Notes: a model not told the origin generated them from the letters alone. DNA of 52,332 bases from Bacteroidales bacterium (GCA_016285145.1 JAEEQE010000018.1:1-52332), one strand, 5' to 3'. Shown: positions 28,285 to 36,709, counted from the stretch's first letter. A program made the numbers and translations.

Positions 28285-29078
28285 AACACAACCTCCCCGT
28301 TGATCCTGATGATGACTTCGGCAAGTGCACCGGAAGCATGTAACTCTTCGGTCAGGAACCGGCCCAAGTCTATCTGGATTTCATTATTCTGTATGAGCAC
28401 CCTTATGGGATAATGTTTGACAACGTTCGCCCATATCCCCTCAATGTCTGCATTGAACCGGACCCCATCCGGACAGTAGATCAATAACGGAATCGTCATG
28501 ACGGAGTCAGGTCTGATGTCAATTGTACAGGATATGGCAATATTGAAACGGAGCCTGCGTCTATTGCTCTGTAGGACAAGTTCGTCACCGTACAGGACAG
28601 GGCGGTCCATTAATTTCCCGGTTCCGGCGATTTGCGCTTGTTTGATGCTCCACTCTCTGAATCCAACCAAATCGTCATGCCACAAACACAACTCGAATAC
28701 ATCATCAAAAGAAAACACTTCCCACTGGTCTGTTGATGCGACCGCATCAACAATATCTGCCGTTTGTGTTTCCCATACGTCCGAAATCACAGACCCGTTC
28801 CCTGTCGTGACACTGTGTCTTTGGACAGTATTCAGCACCACTTTGCATGATGACAGGCTCCCAGCGCTTATGGAACCCACTTTCACCGTACGGTTTCCCT
28901 GTCGTGCGGTGCCTACCACTATGTAATCTTTGTCTGGAAACAACACTGCCTGCCTGGTGCCCAACGGGAGCCATCTCAACCAGGACTCCAAAGCCCTGCT
29001 GTTAGTTTCCAATATTTGTAGCGTTTCCGCGCACAGCGGAAAGCTGTCTTGTCTGTTTATGTCCAACAATCTATCCAT
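28281..29078 (-). CDS. Baseplate-associated protein, function unknown
   Basis: A 265-residue protein, beta-rich, with no signal peptide. It sits directly downstream of the gp48-like wedge protein and before a LysM-like protein, so a baseplate/fibre-adaptor role is likely by position. Notable segments are FDDVFELCLWHDDLVGFREWSIKQAQIAG and an N-terminal ESWLRWLPLGTRQAVLFPDKDY. No family recognised. A short degenerate palindrome lies just upstream (29,097-29,120). Confidence 0.65.
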   Translation of the reverse strand: MDRLLDINRQDSFPLCAETLQILETNSRALESWLRWLPLGTRQAVLFPDKDYIVVGTARQGNRTVKVGSISAGSLSSCKVVLNTVQRHSVTTGNGSVISDVWETQTADIVDAVASTDQWEVFSFDDVFELCLWHDDLVGFREWSIKQAQIAGTGKLMDRPVLYGDELVLQSNRRRLRFNIAISCTIDIRPDSVMTIPLLIYCPDGVRFNADIEGIWANVVKHYPIRVLIQNNEIQIDLGRFLTEELHASGALAEVIIRINGEVVL

Positions 29079-29096
29079 ATTTCTGTTATTTTTGTT

Positions 29097-29120
29097 CGGG
29101 CGTATGCGATACGTCCCTAC
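29097..29120. repeat. REP-like palindrome, degenerate
   Basis: GGG-CGTAT-GCG-ATACG-TCCCTAC forms a short hairpin in the only sizeable gap (48 bp) between two baseplate genes. Its form (..GGGACGTAT/ATACGTCCCTAC) resembles REP-type palindromes seen scattered in Bacteroidetes genomes. Confidence 0.55.
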
Positions 29121-29126
29121 AATTCA

Positions 29127-29615
29127 CTAATCACTATAATATTCAATTGTGTGCTTCGTCCCTAACAGTTTGTACCGCCGCACTAACTGGTCCACGCGGT
29201 TCCACACGTCTTGGTTGCCTTGCAGCGCAGCCGGAATCTTCACCACAAAGGGTACCGCACCCCACAAAGAGGAGTCTGTGATATTCACTGTGCCAACCAT
29301 TACCGGAAAATGTTCCGCTTCCGGACAAACCATACACGGCAGCACCGCTGCACCATCTTCCACAAGGATCCGTTCATTGGGGGCAAACACTGCCAGCTCG
29401 TCGCGCAGGTAGTAGTTCAGCATCGCTTCCATCCGTACCACCGTGGCATCATACTGCAGCGCACGCAGCCTCATCTCTCGATAGGCCATAAACCGCGCGT
29501 GCAGGCTTCGGAATGGCTGTGTGAGCACCGTCACCCACTCCAGCACCATACCACGCAGCGCACTGGGCAGCCATCCGCCCGCAAATTTTCTGAAATTCAC
29601 ATCATATATACCCAT
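29127..29615 (-). CDS. Baseplate/tail protein I-like (Mu gp48-like)
   Basis: A 162-residue protein immediately downstream of the baseplate J gene, where Mu has gp48 and P2 has gpI. The N-terminus (GIYDVNFRKFAGGWLPSALRGMVLEWVTVLTQPFRSL) is helical. The centre (ALQYDATVVRMEAMLNYYLRD) and the C-terminal beta segment ending KHTIEYYSD are less distinctive. The family varies greatly, so position is the main argument. Stop-to-start gap to the J gene is 2 bp. Confidence 0.65.
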   Translation of the reverse strand: MGIYDVNFRKFAGGWLPSALRGMVLEWVTVLTQPFRSLHARFMAYREMRLRALQYDATVVRMEAMLNYYLRDELAVFAPNERILVEDGAAVLPCMVCPEAEHFPVMVGTVNITDSSLWGAVPFVVKIPAALQGNQDVWNRVDQLVRRYKLLGTKHTIEYYSD

Positions 29616-29617
29616 AG

Positions 29618-30496
29618 CTATTGTCTCACTTTAAGTTCTATTGCTTGGTCCGCATCATCGCCAAGTGCCATATACCCGGAATCCGGAACATACGGGTAGC
29701 TGTCATTGTAAACCAAGGACACGTAGTTGAACCCCTCGTGTTTGGTCCGTACTCCGCGCACCTCCACAATGTCTATCCCTTGAACCGCCTGTAGCCGGTC
29801 AACCATCTCCATAACCATAAACCCGCCATTGAACTCTATGCCCTGAAGGTAAGCTGTTGCAGTCTCCTTGACTTTCTGAAGGGCCGTCGCTTCCGTGAAC
29901 ACTAACGGGTCGTAATAAACTGCCATATCCAAGGCCAGCAGGTCGGCGTTGCGGCTGACCACCGTCACCGGAACGCCAGCAGGCTTCAGCCGGTTGATAT
30001 AGGTTTCGAAGGCGGTTCTCTCCTGCTGGCTAAGCGGCTGTAACGCGCCTGTATCACCTTTGGCTACCTTCAATTTCACACCGAATCCGTTGCTGTTGGC
30101 CGAAGCGTGTGTAACGATACGCGCCTCCTCATCCAACGTGGCATACTTGCCCGTTTCAATGTCCAGGCCGAAATCCGTTCCGTCTTCAAATTGGAAATTC
30201 CGGGCTGTTTTCTCATACCAGCCCTTTCGCCCGTAACGGTCTTCGTTCACAATCTCATCCACGTCCGCCGTGAACCAGTCGAACATATTTTCCAACAGGG
30301 CGGCGCACGCGGCCACCACAAACAGGATGCAGGTCTCCACGCTCACCAGGCTGAATTTGCTGTCATAGTAAGCGGCTAATGCGGCAGCGTCGCTGTCCGG
30401 ATCATAGTCTGTCAGCCCGTACAATCCCCGAAGGTTCTCATTGCGCACGAAGTCCACCTTCATGCCGTCCGCTATCTCTTTAATCGTCCTTGCCAT
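29618..30496 (-). CDS. Baseplate J-like wedge protein (Mu gp47-like)
   Basis: A 292-residue protein. Baseplate J proteins form the wedge that links the hub to the sheath initiator. Recognisable segments: ARTIKEIADGMKVDFVRNENLRGLYGL at the start, VKLKVAKGDTGALQPLSQQERTAFETYINRLKPAGVPVTVVS in the middle, and the late VVEVRGVRT..GFNYVSLVYNDSYPYVPDSGYM. The motif Y.....PAG..V.V......L is characteristic. Adjacent genes (gp46-, gp45-, gp48-like) are in the conserved Mu order. Confidence 0.82.
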   Translation of the reverse strand: MARTIKEIADGMKVDFVRNENLRGLYGLTDYDPDSDAAALAAYYDSKFSLVSVETCILFVVAACAALLENMFDWFTADVDEIVNEDRYGRKGWYEKTARNFQFEDGTDFGLDIETGKYATLDEEARIVTHASANSNGFGVKLKVAKGDTGALQPLSQQERTAFETYINRLKPAGVPVTVVSRNADLLALDMAVYYDPLVFTEATALQKVKETATAYLQGIEFNGGFMVMEMVDRLQAVQGIDIVEVRGVRTKHEGFNYVSLVYNDSYPYVPDSGYMALGDDADQAIELKVRQ

Positions 30497-30499
30497 AAC

Positions 30500-30781
30500 T
30501 TAGTTCTTAATGCTTAATTCCACATTGTCGCCTTTCACCCGCAGCCGCTCCACATCGATGTGGCACTGTCGCAGCTGCTCCTTTATCCTTCCTGCCCAGA
30601 ATGGGTCGTGGCCGCCGGCAATCATCCGCCGGGCGTTGCCGCCCAACGCGGGCGCGTGCTTGTACTCGCCCGTCCAGGCCGCAATCAGGTGCCGGGCGCA
30701 CTGCTCCCGCACATCCCCGATCTGCACCGTGCCGCCGGTGATCATCATATCGCCGTTATCGTCTACCAGTATGCCGTTCAT
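30500..30781 (-). CDS. Baseplate wedge protein, gp46/GpW-like
   Basis: A 93-residue protein (MNGILVDDNGDMMITGGTVQIGDVREQCARHLIAAWTGEYKHAPALG...). It matches the Mu gp46 / GpW-gp25 role in size, in the opening DD.GD......G....GD..Q....L....GE, and in position between the spike and baseplate J genes. These lysozyme-fold wedge proteins start sheath polymerisation. The 3' end is spaced 3 bp from the J gene and the start overlaps the spike gene by 4 bases. Confidence 0.75.
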   Translation of the reverse strand: MNGILVDDNGDMMITGGTVQIGDVREQCARHLIAAWTGEYKHAPALGGNARRMIAGGHDPFWAGRIKEQLRQCHIDVERLRVKGDNVELSIKN

Positions 30782-31275
30782 CTTGGATCTCCGTGTTCTA
30801 TATAAGTGTTTTCAATATCGTTTCTATTTAATCGTTGCATTTGTAATTCTGACGACTTGGCGACAGCCTCGACCACTGTATGCGTATGGCTGTTGAACAC
30901 CTCTACCAAGCGGTTCAGTTCGTTCACCAGATCTTCAATCTTAATCAGACCACCATATCCGCCTCCGTTAATCACAATCTTCGTCCCCGCATCGATGGTG
31001 ATGCGCTCGGCCTCACCGCACTGGCTCACGAACCAGCCGTTCTCGCCAATCCGGGTAACCAGGACATACGTTCCTGTCTTCGGCACCACTACCACTCCTT
31101 TATCGGAGGTGGTGATGGCGTTCAGACGTACCTTGTCAATCACCATGCCGTCGCGCACGCGAGAAACCTTGCACGCCGCACCATCCACGGAAAGGACCTT
31201 CGCCACCTCCGTCTCGATTGGTGCAAAACCCGCAAGTTCCCGCAAGCACTCCTTTATTTTATGTATATCGTCCAT
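30778..31275 (-). CDS. Baseplate spike protein (Mu gp45-like)
   Basis: A 165-residue protein. An N-terminal OB-like domain (residues ~20-100: ETEVAKVLSVDGAACKVSRVRDG ... GTYVLVTRIGENGWFVSQCGEAERITID) leads to a short beta-helix and a C-terminal SHTHTV motif. In Mu gp45 and P2 gpV the HxH pair binds iron at the spike apex, which pierces the outer membrane. Here 35 further residues follow SHTHTV (AVAKSSELQMQRLNRND...), so the apex may be formed differently or the tail folds back. Confidence 0.82.
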   Translation of the reverse strand: MDDIHKIKECLRELAGFAPIETEVAKVLSVDGAACKVSRVRDGMVIDKVRLNAITTSDKGVVVVPKTGTYVLVTRIGENGWFVSQCGEAERITIDAGTKIVINGGGYGGLIKIEDLVNELNRLVEVFNSHTHTVVEAVAKSSELQMQRLNRNDIENTYIEHGDPR

Positions 31276-31287
31276 GATTACTAATTA

Positions 31288-32283
31288 CTAATTCCTGATT
31301 CGCTTGCCTAACGTCACTTCCTGCCGGTAGCCGCCGGTGCCGAAGCTATATGTCACGCCATCCACCCTGAACCGCTTGCCGTCGCGCTCGGGGCGGTCTT
31401 TGTCGGTCAGCCGCACCACGTCGCCCTTGCGCACGTAGGGAACCCCGAACAGGGTCAGCGTACCCTCCATTTTGTCGGTCTTGTATTCCGCCAGTGTCTT
31501 CTCCGCCGCCTCCTTCAGAGAGGCCGCATCCGTGTAGCCCGGAAGCAGAAAATGTCGCTGTTCATACTCCGACGGGTTAGTTTCAGCCTCTGCTGGAACT
31601 GTCACCTCGATTTTGGTGTTGTTCTCCTGGATCGAGGTGGCTTTCACGCACACTTTCACATCCTCTGCAAGGGTGTATTTCAGCGAGTCGCTGATGATGT
31701 TCCGCGTAGGATCAAGGGAGATGACCTTCACGTCATCCAGTGCGTCCGGGTCGAAGAGGGCCACAAACACGCCGTCCCGGAAAAACGCCCGGAACCACTT
31801 GAACTTGCTGGTGAGCCCGTCAAGGAAGTGCGCGAGGCTCTGCCGCTCCACCGTTACCGTGCCGAAGTCCATCTTGGCAGGTCCGGCCACCCGGATGTCA
31901 GGAGCGTAGCGGCGCATGAAAGTGCGGATGTCGAAATTGGGGATTATCTCCGGTTCCACGGTAATCCCCTTCAGACGGCGCATCTCATTCTCACAGGTGA
32001 TCTCCACCGGCCGCCCGTTTTCAACGTCCTTCACATAGCCTTGAAACAGCGTTTCAAGACCGTGTTCCGCATAGCCCGCCCGGATGGTGATGCTGTCGTT
32101 GCGGCGCACAAAGTCGGTCAGCGGCTTCCCGCGCCATCCCATCTTGCGCGGCAGCTTCAGCACCGCTGTGTCCGTCAAGCTGTTGCACGATGTCTTGACC
32201 TCAATGCTGTTTGCATAGTCAAACCGTACGGTTTTTTTCGTACTTTTGCTGCGTATTTCTATCTGGCATTTCAAGGTCAGCAT
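31288..32283 (-). CDS. Baseplate hub protein (Mu gp44 / gpD late-control family)
   Basis: A 331-residue protein with the hub layout: an N-terminal beta barrel (SIEVKTSCNSLTDTAVLKLPRKMGW), GYVKDVENGRPVEITCENEMRRLKG, and a C-terminal domain with LKEAAEKTLAEYKTDKMEGTLTLFGVPYVRKGDVVRLTD and FRVDGVTYSFGTGGYRQEVTLG. The last segment is the usual gpD ending. The hub connects tape measure, tube and spike. A plus-strand promoter box for the small cargo gene at 32,300 lies inside its 5' end. Confidence 0.85.
   Translation of the reverse strand: MLTLKCQIEIRSKSTKKTVRFDYANSIEVKTSCNSLTDTAVLKLPRKMGWRGKPLTDFVRRNDSITIRAGYAEHGLETLFQGYVKDVENGRPVEITCENEMRRLKGITVEPEIIPNFDIRTFMRRYAPDIRVAGPAKMDFGTVTVERQSLAHFLDGLTSKFKWFRAFFRDGVFVALFDPDALDDVKVISLDPTRNIISDSLKYTLAEDVKVCVKATSIQENNTKIEVTVPAEAETNPSEYEQRHFLLPGYTDAASLKEAAEKTLAEYKTDKMEGTLTLFGVPYVRKGDVVRLTDKDRPERDGKRFRVDGVTYSFGTGGYRQEVTLGKRIRN
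32241..32248 (+). promoter_or_regulatory. -7 promoter element of the 32,300 cargo gene
   Basis: TACTTTTG on the plus strand, inside the start of the leftward hub gene, 51 nt before the cargo gene's ATG. A TTTG at 32,210-32,213 is a little too far away for an ideal -33 box. Confidence 0.55.
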
Positions 32284-32299
32284 CGTATAGTTCTATATT

Positions 32300-32644
32300 A
32301 TGAAACGTTTGATATTCTCGTTCTTAATCGTTCTGTTCGGCTCGTTTCTCTACGCTGCCGAGCCTGACAGCGTTTTGGTAAAGTCAGACACCACTTTTGA
32401 GGATTGCACCTGCAAGGGCATCAAACTGTATGGCAGGGTTAAAATCGTATCGTCTGGCGCGGATCTCAAAGTTAAGGTCGTGGAAAACTGGCAGGACATC
32501 AGTGTCAAGGTAGTGGATAACTGGGCAGATGAGTGCGGCAAATGGAAGTTCGTTGACAACTGGCCAGATTTCACCATACAGATAGTGGACAATTGGGAAG
32601 ATCTGAAGGTCCGCTTCGTCAATAACTGGCCGGGTATGAAGTGA
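32300..32644 (+). CDS. Exported repeat protein, probable phage cargo gene (moron)
   Basis: A 114-residue protein on the strand opposite to its neighbours. It has a signal peptide (MKRLIFSFLIVLFGSFLYAA). The mature part has a CTCKGIKLYG strand and five short beta-type repeats sharing a V.NW or VDNW core: KVVENWQDI, KVVDNWADE, KFVDNWPDF, QIVDNWEDL and RFVNNWPGM, spaced about 9-15 residues. It lies between the hub and DUF6046 genes with its own promoter and no overlap. Small exported proteins of this kind in prophages often alter the lysogen's envelope; that is inference. The repeats suggest a small beta-solenoid or ladder fold. Confidence 0.8.
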   Translation: MKRLIFSFLIVLFGSFLYAAEPDSVLVKSDTTFEDCTCKGIKLYGRVKIVSSGADLKVKVVENWQDISVKVVDNWADECGKWKFVDNWPDFTIQIVDNWEDLKVRFVNNWPGMK

Positions 32645-32654
32645 GATTCTTTCA

Positions 32655-33272
32655 TTATTCCTCATCCACTAAAAAGTTGTATGTAAAGTCGCTGTCAAAC
32701 TCCAGCGTAAACGGCAGGGTGTTGAAGTATTTTAGCTCTTGCTGGCTGAATTTTGCTTCTTTCAGCACCACCCAGTCTATACCGAACGACTCCAGCAGCA
32801 CGCTCTTGGCCTCGAAACTCTTTTCCTCGTTCAGTATGATTTCCAGTTTATGTAGCGCATCGTAAGGGAACTTGTTTCGCTCTCCAACAAGATTTCCTTT
32901 CACGGATATGGCATAATCTTTCTTCTGAATCAGTTCCTTTACAGTACCCGCCCTACCCGTTACAGCGGTATTCTTGATGGTGTTGGCGTGGGTCACGTCA
33001 ATGCGGGCGTCGATGATTTCGATCACTGTGCCCATGTCAGCGGTGCGCAGAAGCAGATTGTTGTCGTACTGGGAGCCGTCGGTGCGCAGCCGGTCGGTAT
33101 AATAGTCGAACACGATGGGATCCGTGCCCAAGGCAGCCTGATACCAGCCCTCCCGGGCATAGCCCATGCCGAGGGTTTGCCCGACCTGCGCCGCCGCGTT
33201 GGCCACATTGGCCGCCGCAAACCGCACCTGCCGCTCACTCTGTCCCGGTATGTGTACCACTATTGCTCCCAT
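32655..33272 (-). CDS. DUF6046-like tail protein (Mu gp43 position)
   Basis: A 205-residue protein between the tape measure and hub genes, where Mu encodes the DNA circularisation protein gp43. The C-terminal half (GTVKELIQKKDYAISVKGNLVG ... DALHKLEIILNEEKSFEAKSVLLESFGID) resembles the DUF6046 family seen in Bacteroidetes phages. The N-terminal part is Ala/Arg-rich. A role in joining hub and tube is inferred from position. The ATG lies right after the tape measure stop (1-bp gap). Confidence 0.7.
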   Translation of the reverse strand: MGAIVVHIPGQSERQVRFAAANVANAAAQVGQTLGMGYAREGWYQAALGTDPIVFDYYTDRLRTDGSQYDNNLLLRTADMGTVIEIIDARIDVTHANTIKNTAVTGRAGTVKELIQKKDYAISVKGNLVGERNKFPYDALHKLEIILNEEKSFEAKSVLLESFGIDWVVLKEAKFSQQELKYFNTLPFTLEFDSDFTYNFLVDEE

Positions 33273-33273
33273 A

Positions 33274-36200
33274 TCAGTCGTAGTTTACGTCGTTCACAAC
33301 GAGCTGCAGCGCGTTGGCCAGCCGCCACATGAAATCGGAAGCCGTGTCCGGATTGTCATCGCTGCTGTTGAAGTAGTTCTGCACCCCGTGCACCAGCCCG
33401 TCGTTGATGGTGATATTAATATTCTTGATGTTTTTGCCGCCGCTCGAAATCTTGGTAGAGGCATCCGACAGTTCGCTGTTCAGCTCCGTGTCGCCGCTGC
33501 TCTGGTCGTTCAGAATGTTCGTCACCGCGCTCTGGTCAGTAATGCCCAAATCCGCCTTGATTTTGGCCACGGCGTCCTTGGGTTTCACCTTTTTGTCCCA
33601 TTCAAGATGTACGCCCTTCCACGAGTCGGCGGCAGCCTTCAGGTGTTCCTGCACTTTTCCCGCACCTTCAGCAATTTTCTCCTGTCTGGCTTTCACATCC
33701 TGGGCAATCTTAGCCAGCGCCGCATCGTTCTCGCTCTCGTCACCGATGCCCACCGCCTTGCGGAATTTGTACCACACCTCCTTGATTTTGTCGAGGCCGA
33801 TCATCAGGCCGTTTATCATGGCGGTCCATCGTAGTTTTATGGTCTCCACGAATGCCAGAAACGAATGCTTGGAAAAGTTCCATACAGCTTCCCACAAACT
33901 TCCCCACCCCTTCACCTTGATAGCGAGGAATGTGATTACACCTGCCAGGGCAACAACACCGGCAATAATCCAGTACACCGGGTTGGCGGCCATCACCCCG
34001 TTTACAAACAGTATAACCTTGCCAAGAATGCTTCCGAGACCTATGCCGAAGGCCGTTGCACCGTTCAGAATAACCTGCTTTATGGCCTGTGCCTTGGTGG
34101 CGAGGGTTAGAATGCCAAGCGCACCGGCAAAACCCAGAACCAGCGGCGCGTTGTTGCTTACAAAATTCACAAACCCCGTCACCAATCCCGACAGCCATGC
34201 CAGCACCTTGCCCACAGTGCGTATCGACCAGCCGATGAAACCCAGTATGCCGCGTATCACCGTGCTGTGGTTGCGCACGATGCCCGTGATGGTGTTCACG
34301 ATGTTGCCCACAATGGTTCTCAGCGAACCCCACAGGCTCGACACGGTGTTCATCACCGGTTCCTTCACGCTGTCCCACACGCCCGAGAGCCATTCCACCG
34401 CTCCAAGAATCCATTCCTTCACCGCGCCCATCTTCTCCTCGATCACATCGATGAGGCCGTCGGCGCGTTGGATCAGGCCGTCGAACACGGGGAAGAGCGT
34501 GTCTTTGAGGTTGGCCCACAGCCCGCCCAAGCGTTCCTGAAGGTCGCCGTAGGCGTTGCCGAGCTGCACCACGCGCCCCTCCGGGGTGTTGGCAAGTGCC
34601 TCGTTCACGCCGCCCACCTTTTGGGAGAGCACCTCCGCAAGGGTGGCCGCACGCTGCGCCTCCGTGCCGGTCTTCATGATGTTTTCCTGCGCCTCGCTGA
34701 ACTGGTAGCCGCTGCGCTCCAACAGCTTCACGTTGCCCTGCATGGCCTTCCCCAGCATCTTGGCCCATCCCACGGCACCCTCCTGGGTGGCGTTGTAGCC
34801 CTGTTGCTGCGCCGTCAGGTCGTTCATCACCGGGATGAGCTTCTCCAAGGTGGAGAGCTGCGTCACATTCTTGGCCAATTCCTGCACCCCGGCAATCTGA
34901 ATCTCATCGCCGATCACGCCCTTGCGCTGCTGGTCGGCGGTCAGTTTGCGGATGCGCTCCATGGCCGTCTCGAAGGCGTCTGCACCCAACACCGTCGGCT
35001 GGATTTCCACGGGAACCTTCACATCCACCGGCTTGCTGAGGTTGCGGATTCTGTCCATAGCATTCACCACCTCTTCCTCACCCCGGACCACAGGCCGCAG
35101 GTCGAAATCCATGTCAACCCCCTTGGGGGCTTTGTCGGTAAGGCTGCGCACACGGTCGAACGTCTTAAGCATCTCCTTCTCGCCCGTGACAGTGGTCTTC
35201 AGCTTTACGCCCACGTCCACAGTGCGGTTGGCGGCCATTGCTTTCTCACGGATACCGTCAAAGGCTTCGGCCATATCCTTCATGCCGGTCACTTCGGGCC
35301 TCATGTTAAGGCCTATCCTTACCTCGCGGTCGCCTGGAACAGGCAGGTGCCGTATGCGGTCGAAGGCGTTGGCCACCTCCTTCTCGCCGGTCACTTTGGG
35401 TTTCAGTTGGATGCCCACATCCACGCTGCGGTTGGCGGCCATCGCCTTATCGCGGATGCCGTCAAAGGCTTCGGTCACGTCCCTCAAGCCGGTCACTTCG
35501 GGCTTCAACCGGATGCCTACATCCACGCTGCGGCCGGCGGCCATTGCTTTCTCGCGGATGCCGTCAAAGGCTTCGGCCATATCCTTCATGCCGGTCACTT
35601 CGGGCCTCATGTTAAGGCCTATCCTCACCTCGCGGTCGCCTGGAACAGGCAGGTGCCGTATGCGGTCGAAGGCATTGGCCACCTCCTTCTCGCCGGTCAC
35701 TTTGGGTTTCAGTTGGATACCCACATCCACGCTGCGGCTGGCGGCCATCGCTTTCTCGCGGATGCCGTCAAAGGCTTCGGCCACGTCCTTCATACCGGTG
35801 ACTTCGGGCCTCATGTTAAGGCCTATCCTCACCTCGCGGTCGCTCGGAACGGGAATGTGCCGTATGCTGTCGAAGGCATTGGCCACCTCCTTCTCTCCGG
35901 TTACTTTGGGTTTCAGTTGGATGCCCACATCCACATTGCGGTTGGCGGCCATCGCCTTATCGCGGATGCCGTCAAAGGCCTTGGCAATGCTTTCCGTGCC
36001 GGTCACTTCGGGCTTCAGCCCCACAGGGATATTCAGTTTTCCGGGCAATTCTTTGAATGACAGATTCAGGTTTTCAACGGCCTCGCGCTCCCGTTTCAGC
36101 GCCGCTTCAACGTTGCCGTAGCGGCGCACAATGTCGTCGCCCATTGTGTTACGCATCACCTGCGCCAGCTTCGTCTCCGCCTCCGCCTGGGCTCGGCCCG

Positions 36201-36429
36201 CTTTCTCAAAATCCGACAGCTTCCCCACAACACGCCCGACAGTGCGGCCTACCAGGTCAAAGATACTGTTCAACCAAAAACAGGCGTTTCCTACCTTCTT
36301 GAAAAGGGATTCAGACTCCCTTATGGCAGGGTTCAGCGTCTGGTTCACCGCATTACTCAGCTGCACAACACCGTTGTAGGCGTTGCCGTTGAGATTGATA
36401 GTGAAATTTACTGTATTGTTGGTTGCCAT
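33274..36429 (-). CDS. Tape measure protein with eleven 34-residue repeats
   Basis: A 1,051-residue protein that sets tail length and occupies the tube lumen. Residues 1-130 are helical (NAVNQTLNPAIRESESLFKKV ... RRYGNVEAALKREREAVENLN). Residues ~142-500 are a tandem repeat array. Residues ~505-640 match the canonical tape measure motif (ELAKNVTQLSTLEKLIPVMNDL ... EVLSQKVGGVNEALANTPEGRVVQLGNAYGDLQERLGGLW). Residues ~690-850 carry several hydrophobic segments (e.g. VLGFAGALGILTLATKAQ), as usual for proteins that later insert in the host membrane. The gene follows the frameshifted chaperone gene, as in nearly all long-tailed phages. Confidence 0.92.
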   Translation of the reverse strand: MATNNTVNFTINLNGNAYNGVVQLSNAVNQTLNPAIRESESLFKKVGNACFWLNSIFDLVGRTVGRVVGKLSDFEKAGRAQAEAETKLAQVMRNTMGDDIVRRYGNVEAALKREREAVENLNLSFKELPGKLNIPVGLKPEVTGTESIAKAFDGIRDKAMAANRNVDVGIQLKPKVTGEKEVANAFDSIRHIPVPSDREVRIGLNMRPEVTGMKDVAEAFDGIREKAMAASRSVDVGIQLKPKVTGEKEVANAFDRIRHLPVPGDREVRIGLNMRPEVTGMKDMAEAFDGIREKAMAAGRSVDVGIRLKPEVTGLRDVTEAFDGIRDKAMAANRSVDVGIQLKPKVTGEKEVANAFDRIRHLPVPGDREVRIGLNMRPEVTGMKDMAEAFDGIREKAMAANRTVDVGVKLKTTVTGEKEMLKTFDRVRSLTDKAPKGVDMDFDLRPVVRGEEEVVNAMDRIRNLSKPVDVKVPVEIQPTVLGADAFETAMERIRKLTADQQRKGVIGDEIQIAGVQELAKNVTQLSTLEKLIPVMNDLTAQQQGYNATQEGAVGWAKMLGKAMQGNVKLLERSGYQFSEAQENIMKTGTEAQRAATLAEVLSQKVGGVNEALANTPEGRVVQLGNAYGDLQERLGGLWANLKDTLFPVFDGLIQRADGLIDVIEEKMGAVKEWILGAVEWLSGVWDSVKEPVMNTVSSLWGSLRTIVGNIVNTITGIVRNHSTVIRGILGFIGWSIRTVGKVLAWLSGLVTGFVNFVSNNAPLVLGFAGALGILTLATKAQAIKQVILNGATAFGIGLGSILGKVILFVNGVMAANPVYWIIAGVVALAGVITFLAIKVKGWGSLWEAVWNFSKHSFLAFVETIKLRWTAMINGLMIGLDKIKEVWYKFRKAVGIGDESENDAALAKIAQDVKARQEKIAEGAGKVQEHLKAAADSWKGVHLEWDKKVKPKDAVAKIKADLGITDQSAVTNILNDQSSGDTELNSELSDASTKISSGGKNIKNINITINDGLVHGVQNYFNSSDDNPDTASDFMWRLANALQLVVNDVNYD
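34930..36006 (-). repeat. Eleven ~102-bp repeats inside the tape measure gene
   Basis: Units have the form VTG.....AFD.IR.......(D/N)R.V..G....(K/R)P. They alternate between an A type (MKDVAEAFDGIREKAMAA) and a B type (EKEVANAFDRIRHLPVPGD). Adjacent A-B pairs are nearly identical at the DNA level (e.g. around 35,280-35,400 and 35,580-35,700), which marks recent duplication. The last three units are diverged. Confidence 0.92.
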
Positions 36430-36441
36430 TGATTATTTTTG

Positions 36442-36449
36442 TATCTTTG
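36442..36449 (+). promoter_or_regulatory. -7 promoter element of the 36,455 cargo gene
   Basis: TATCTTTG, preceded by TTGG at 36,419-36,422 with a 19-nt spacer. It ends only 5 nt before the ATG, so the transcript is likely leaderless or nearly so. The wider box TTGTATCTTTGCAGCG matches the promoter box at 48,384 in 15 of 16 positions. Confidence 0.65.
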
Positions 36450-36454
36450 CAGCG

Positions 36455-36691
36455 ATGAATGTCGCAAATATCATATTGATCTTGCTTGCTTTGGCGTTCG
36501 CTCTCGGATGTTTTGCCGCTGCTGTGGTGCGCTACCGCGCCGATAAGACCACGGTGGAGCGCTGGAAGCAGAACGCTGAATTGTGGTACGCCTATCAGGC
36601 GCAGAAGAAGGCGGAGAAAAAAAAGCAAAAGGCTTTGAAAAAGCTGGTCAAGTCAATGAGACGGCCTTCGCCTCTTCCTTGGGAGAGATAA
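36455..36691 (+). CDS. Small membrane protein with basic tail, probable cargo gene
   Basis: A 78-residue protein on the strand opposite to the tail genes. It has one N-terminal transmembrane helix (residues ~4-25, ANIILILLALAFALGCFAAAVV). A cytoplasmic helical tail rich in Lys, Gln and Ala follows (AELWYAYQAQKKAEKKKQKALKKLVKSMRR). The start is fixed by the promoter box 5 nt upstream; the longer frame from 36,383 would run through the tape measure's 5' end. It fits a lysogeny-expressed membrane protein such as an exclusion or anti-holin factor; I recognise no family. Confidence 0.7.
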   Translation: MNVANIILILLALAFALGCFAAAVVRYRADKTTVERWKQNAELWYAYQAQKKAEKKKQKALKKLVKSMRRPSPLPWER

Positions 36692-36709
36692 TCCCTTCAT
36701 TCATCGTTC

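Noticed and set aside
34267-36121. Plus-strand ORFs of 597 and 399 codons opposite the tape measure
   Set aside because: They mirror the repeat array of the tape measure and have no independent start context or family features.
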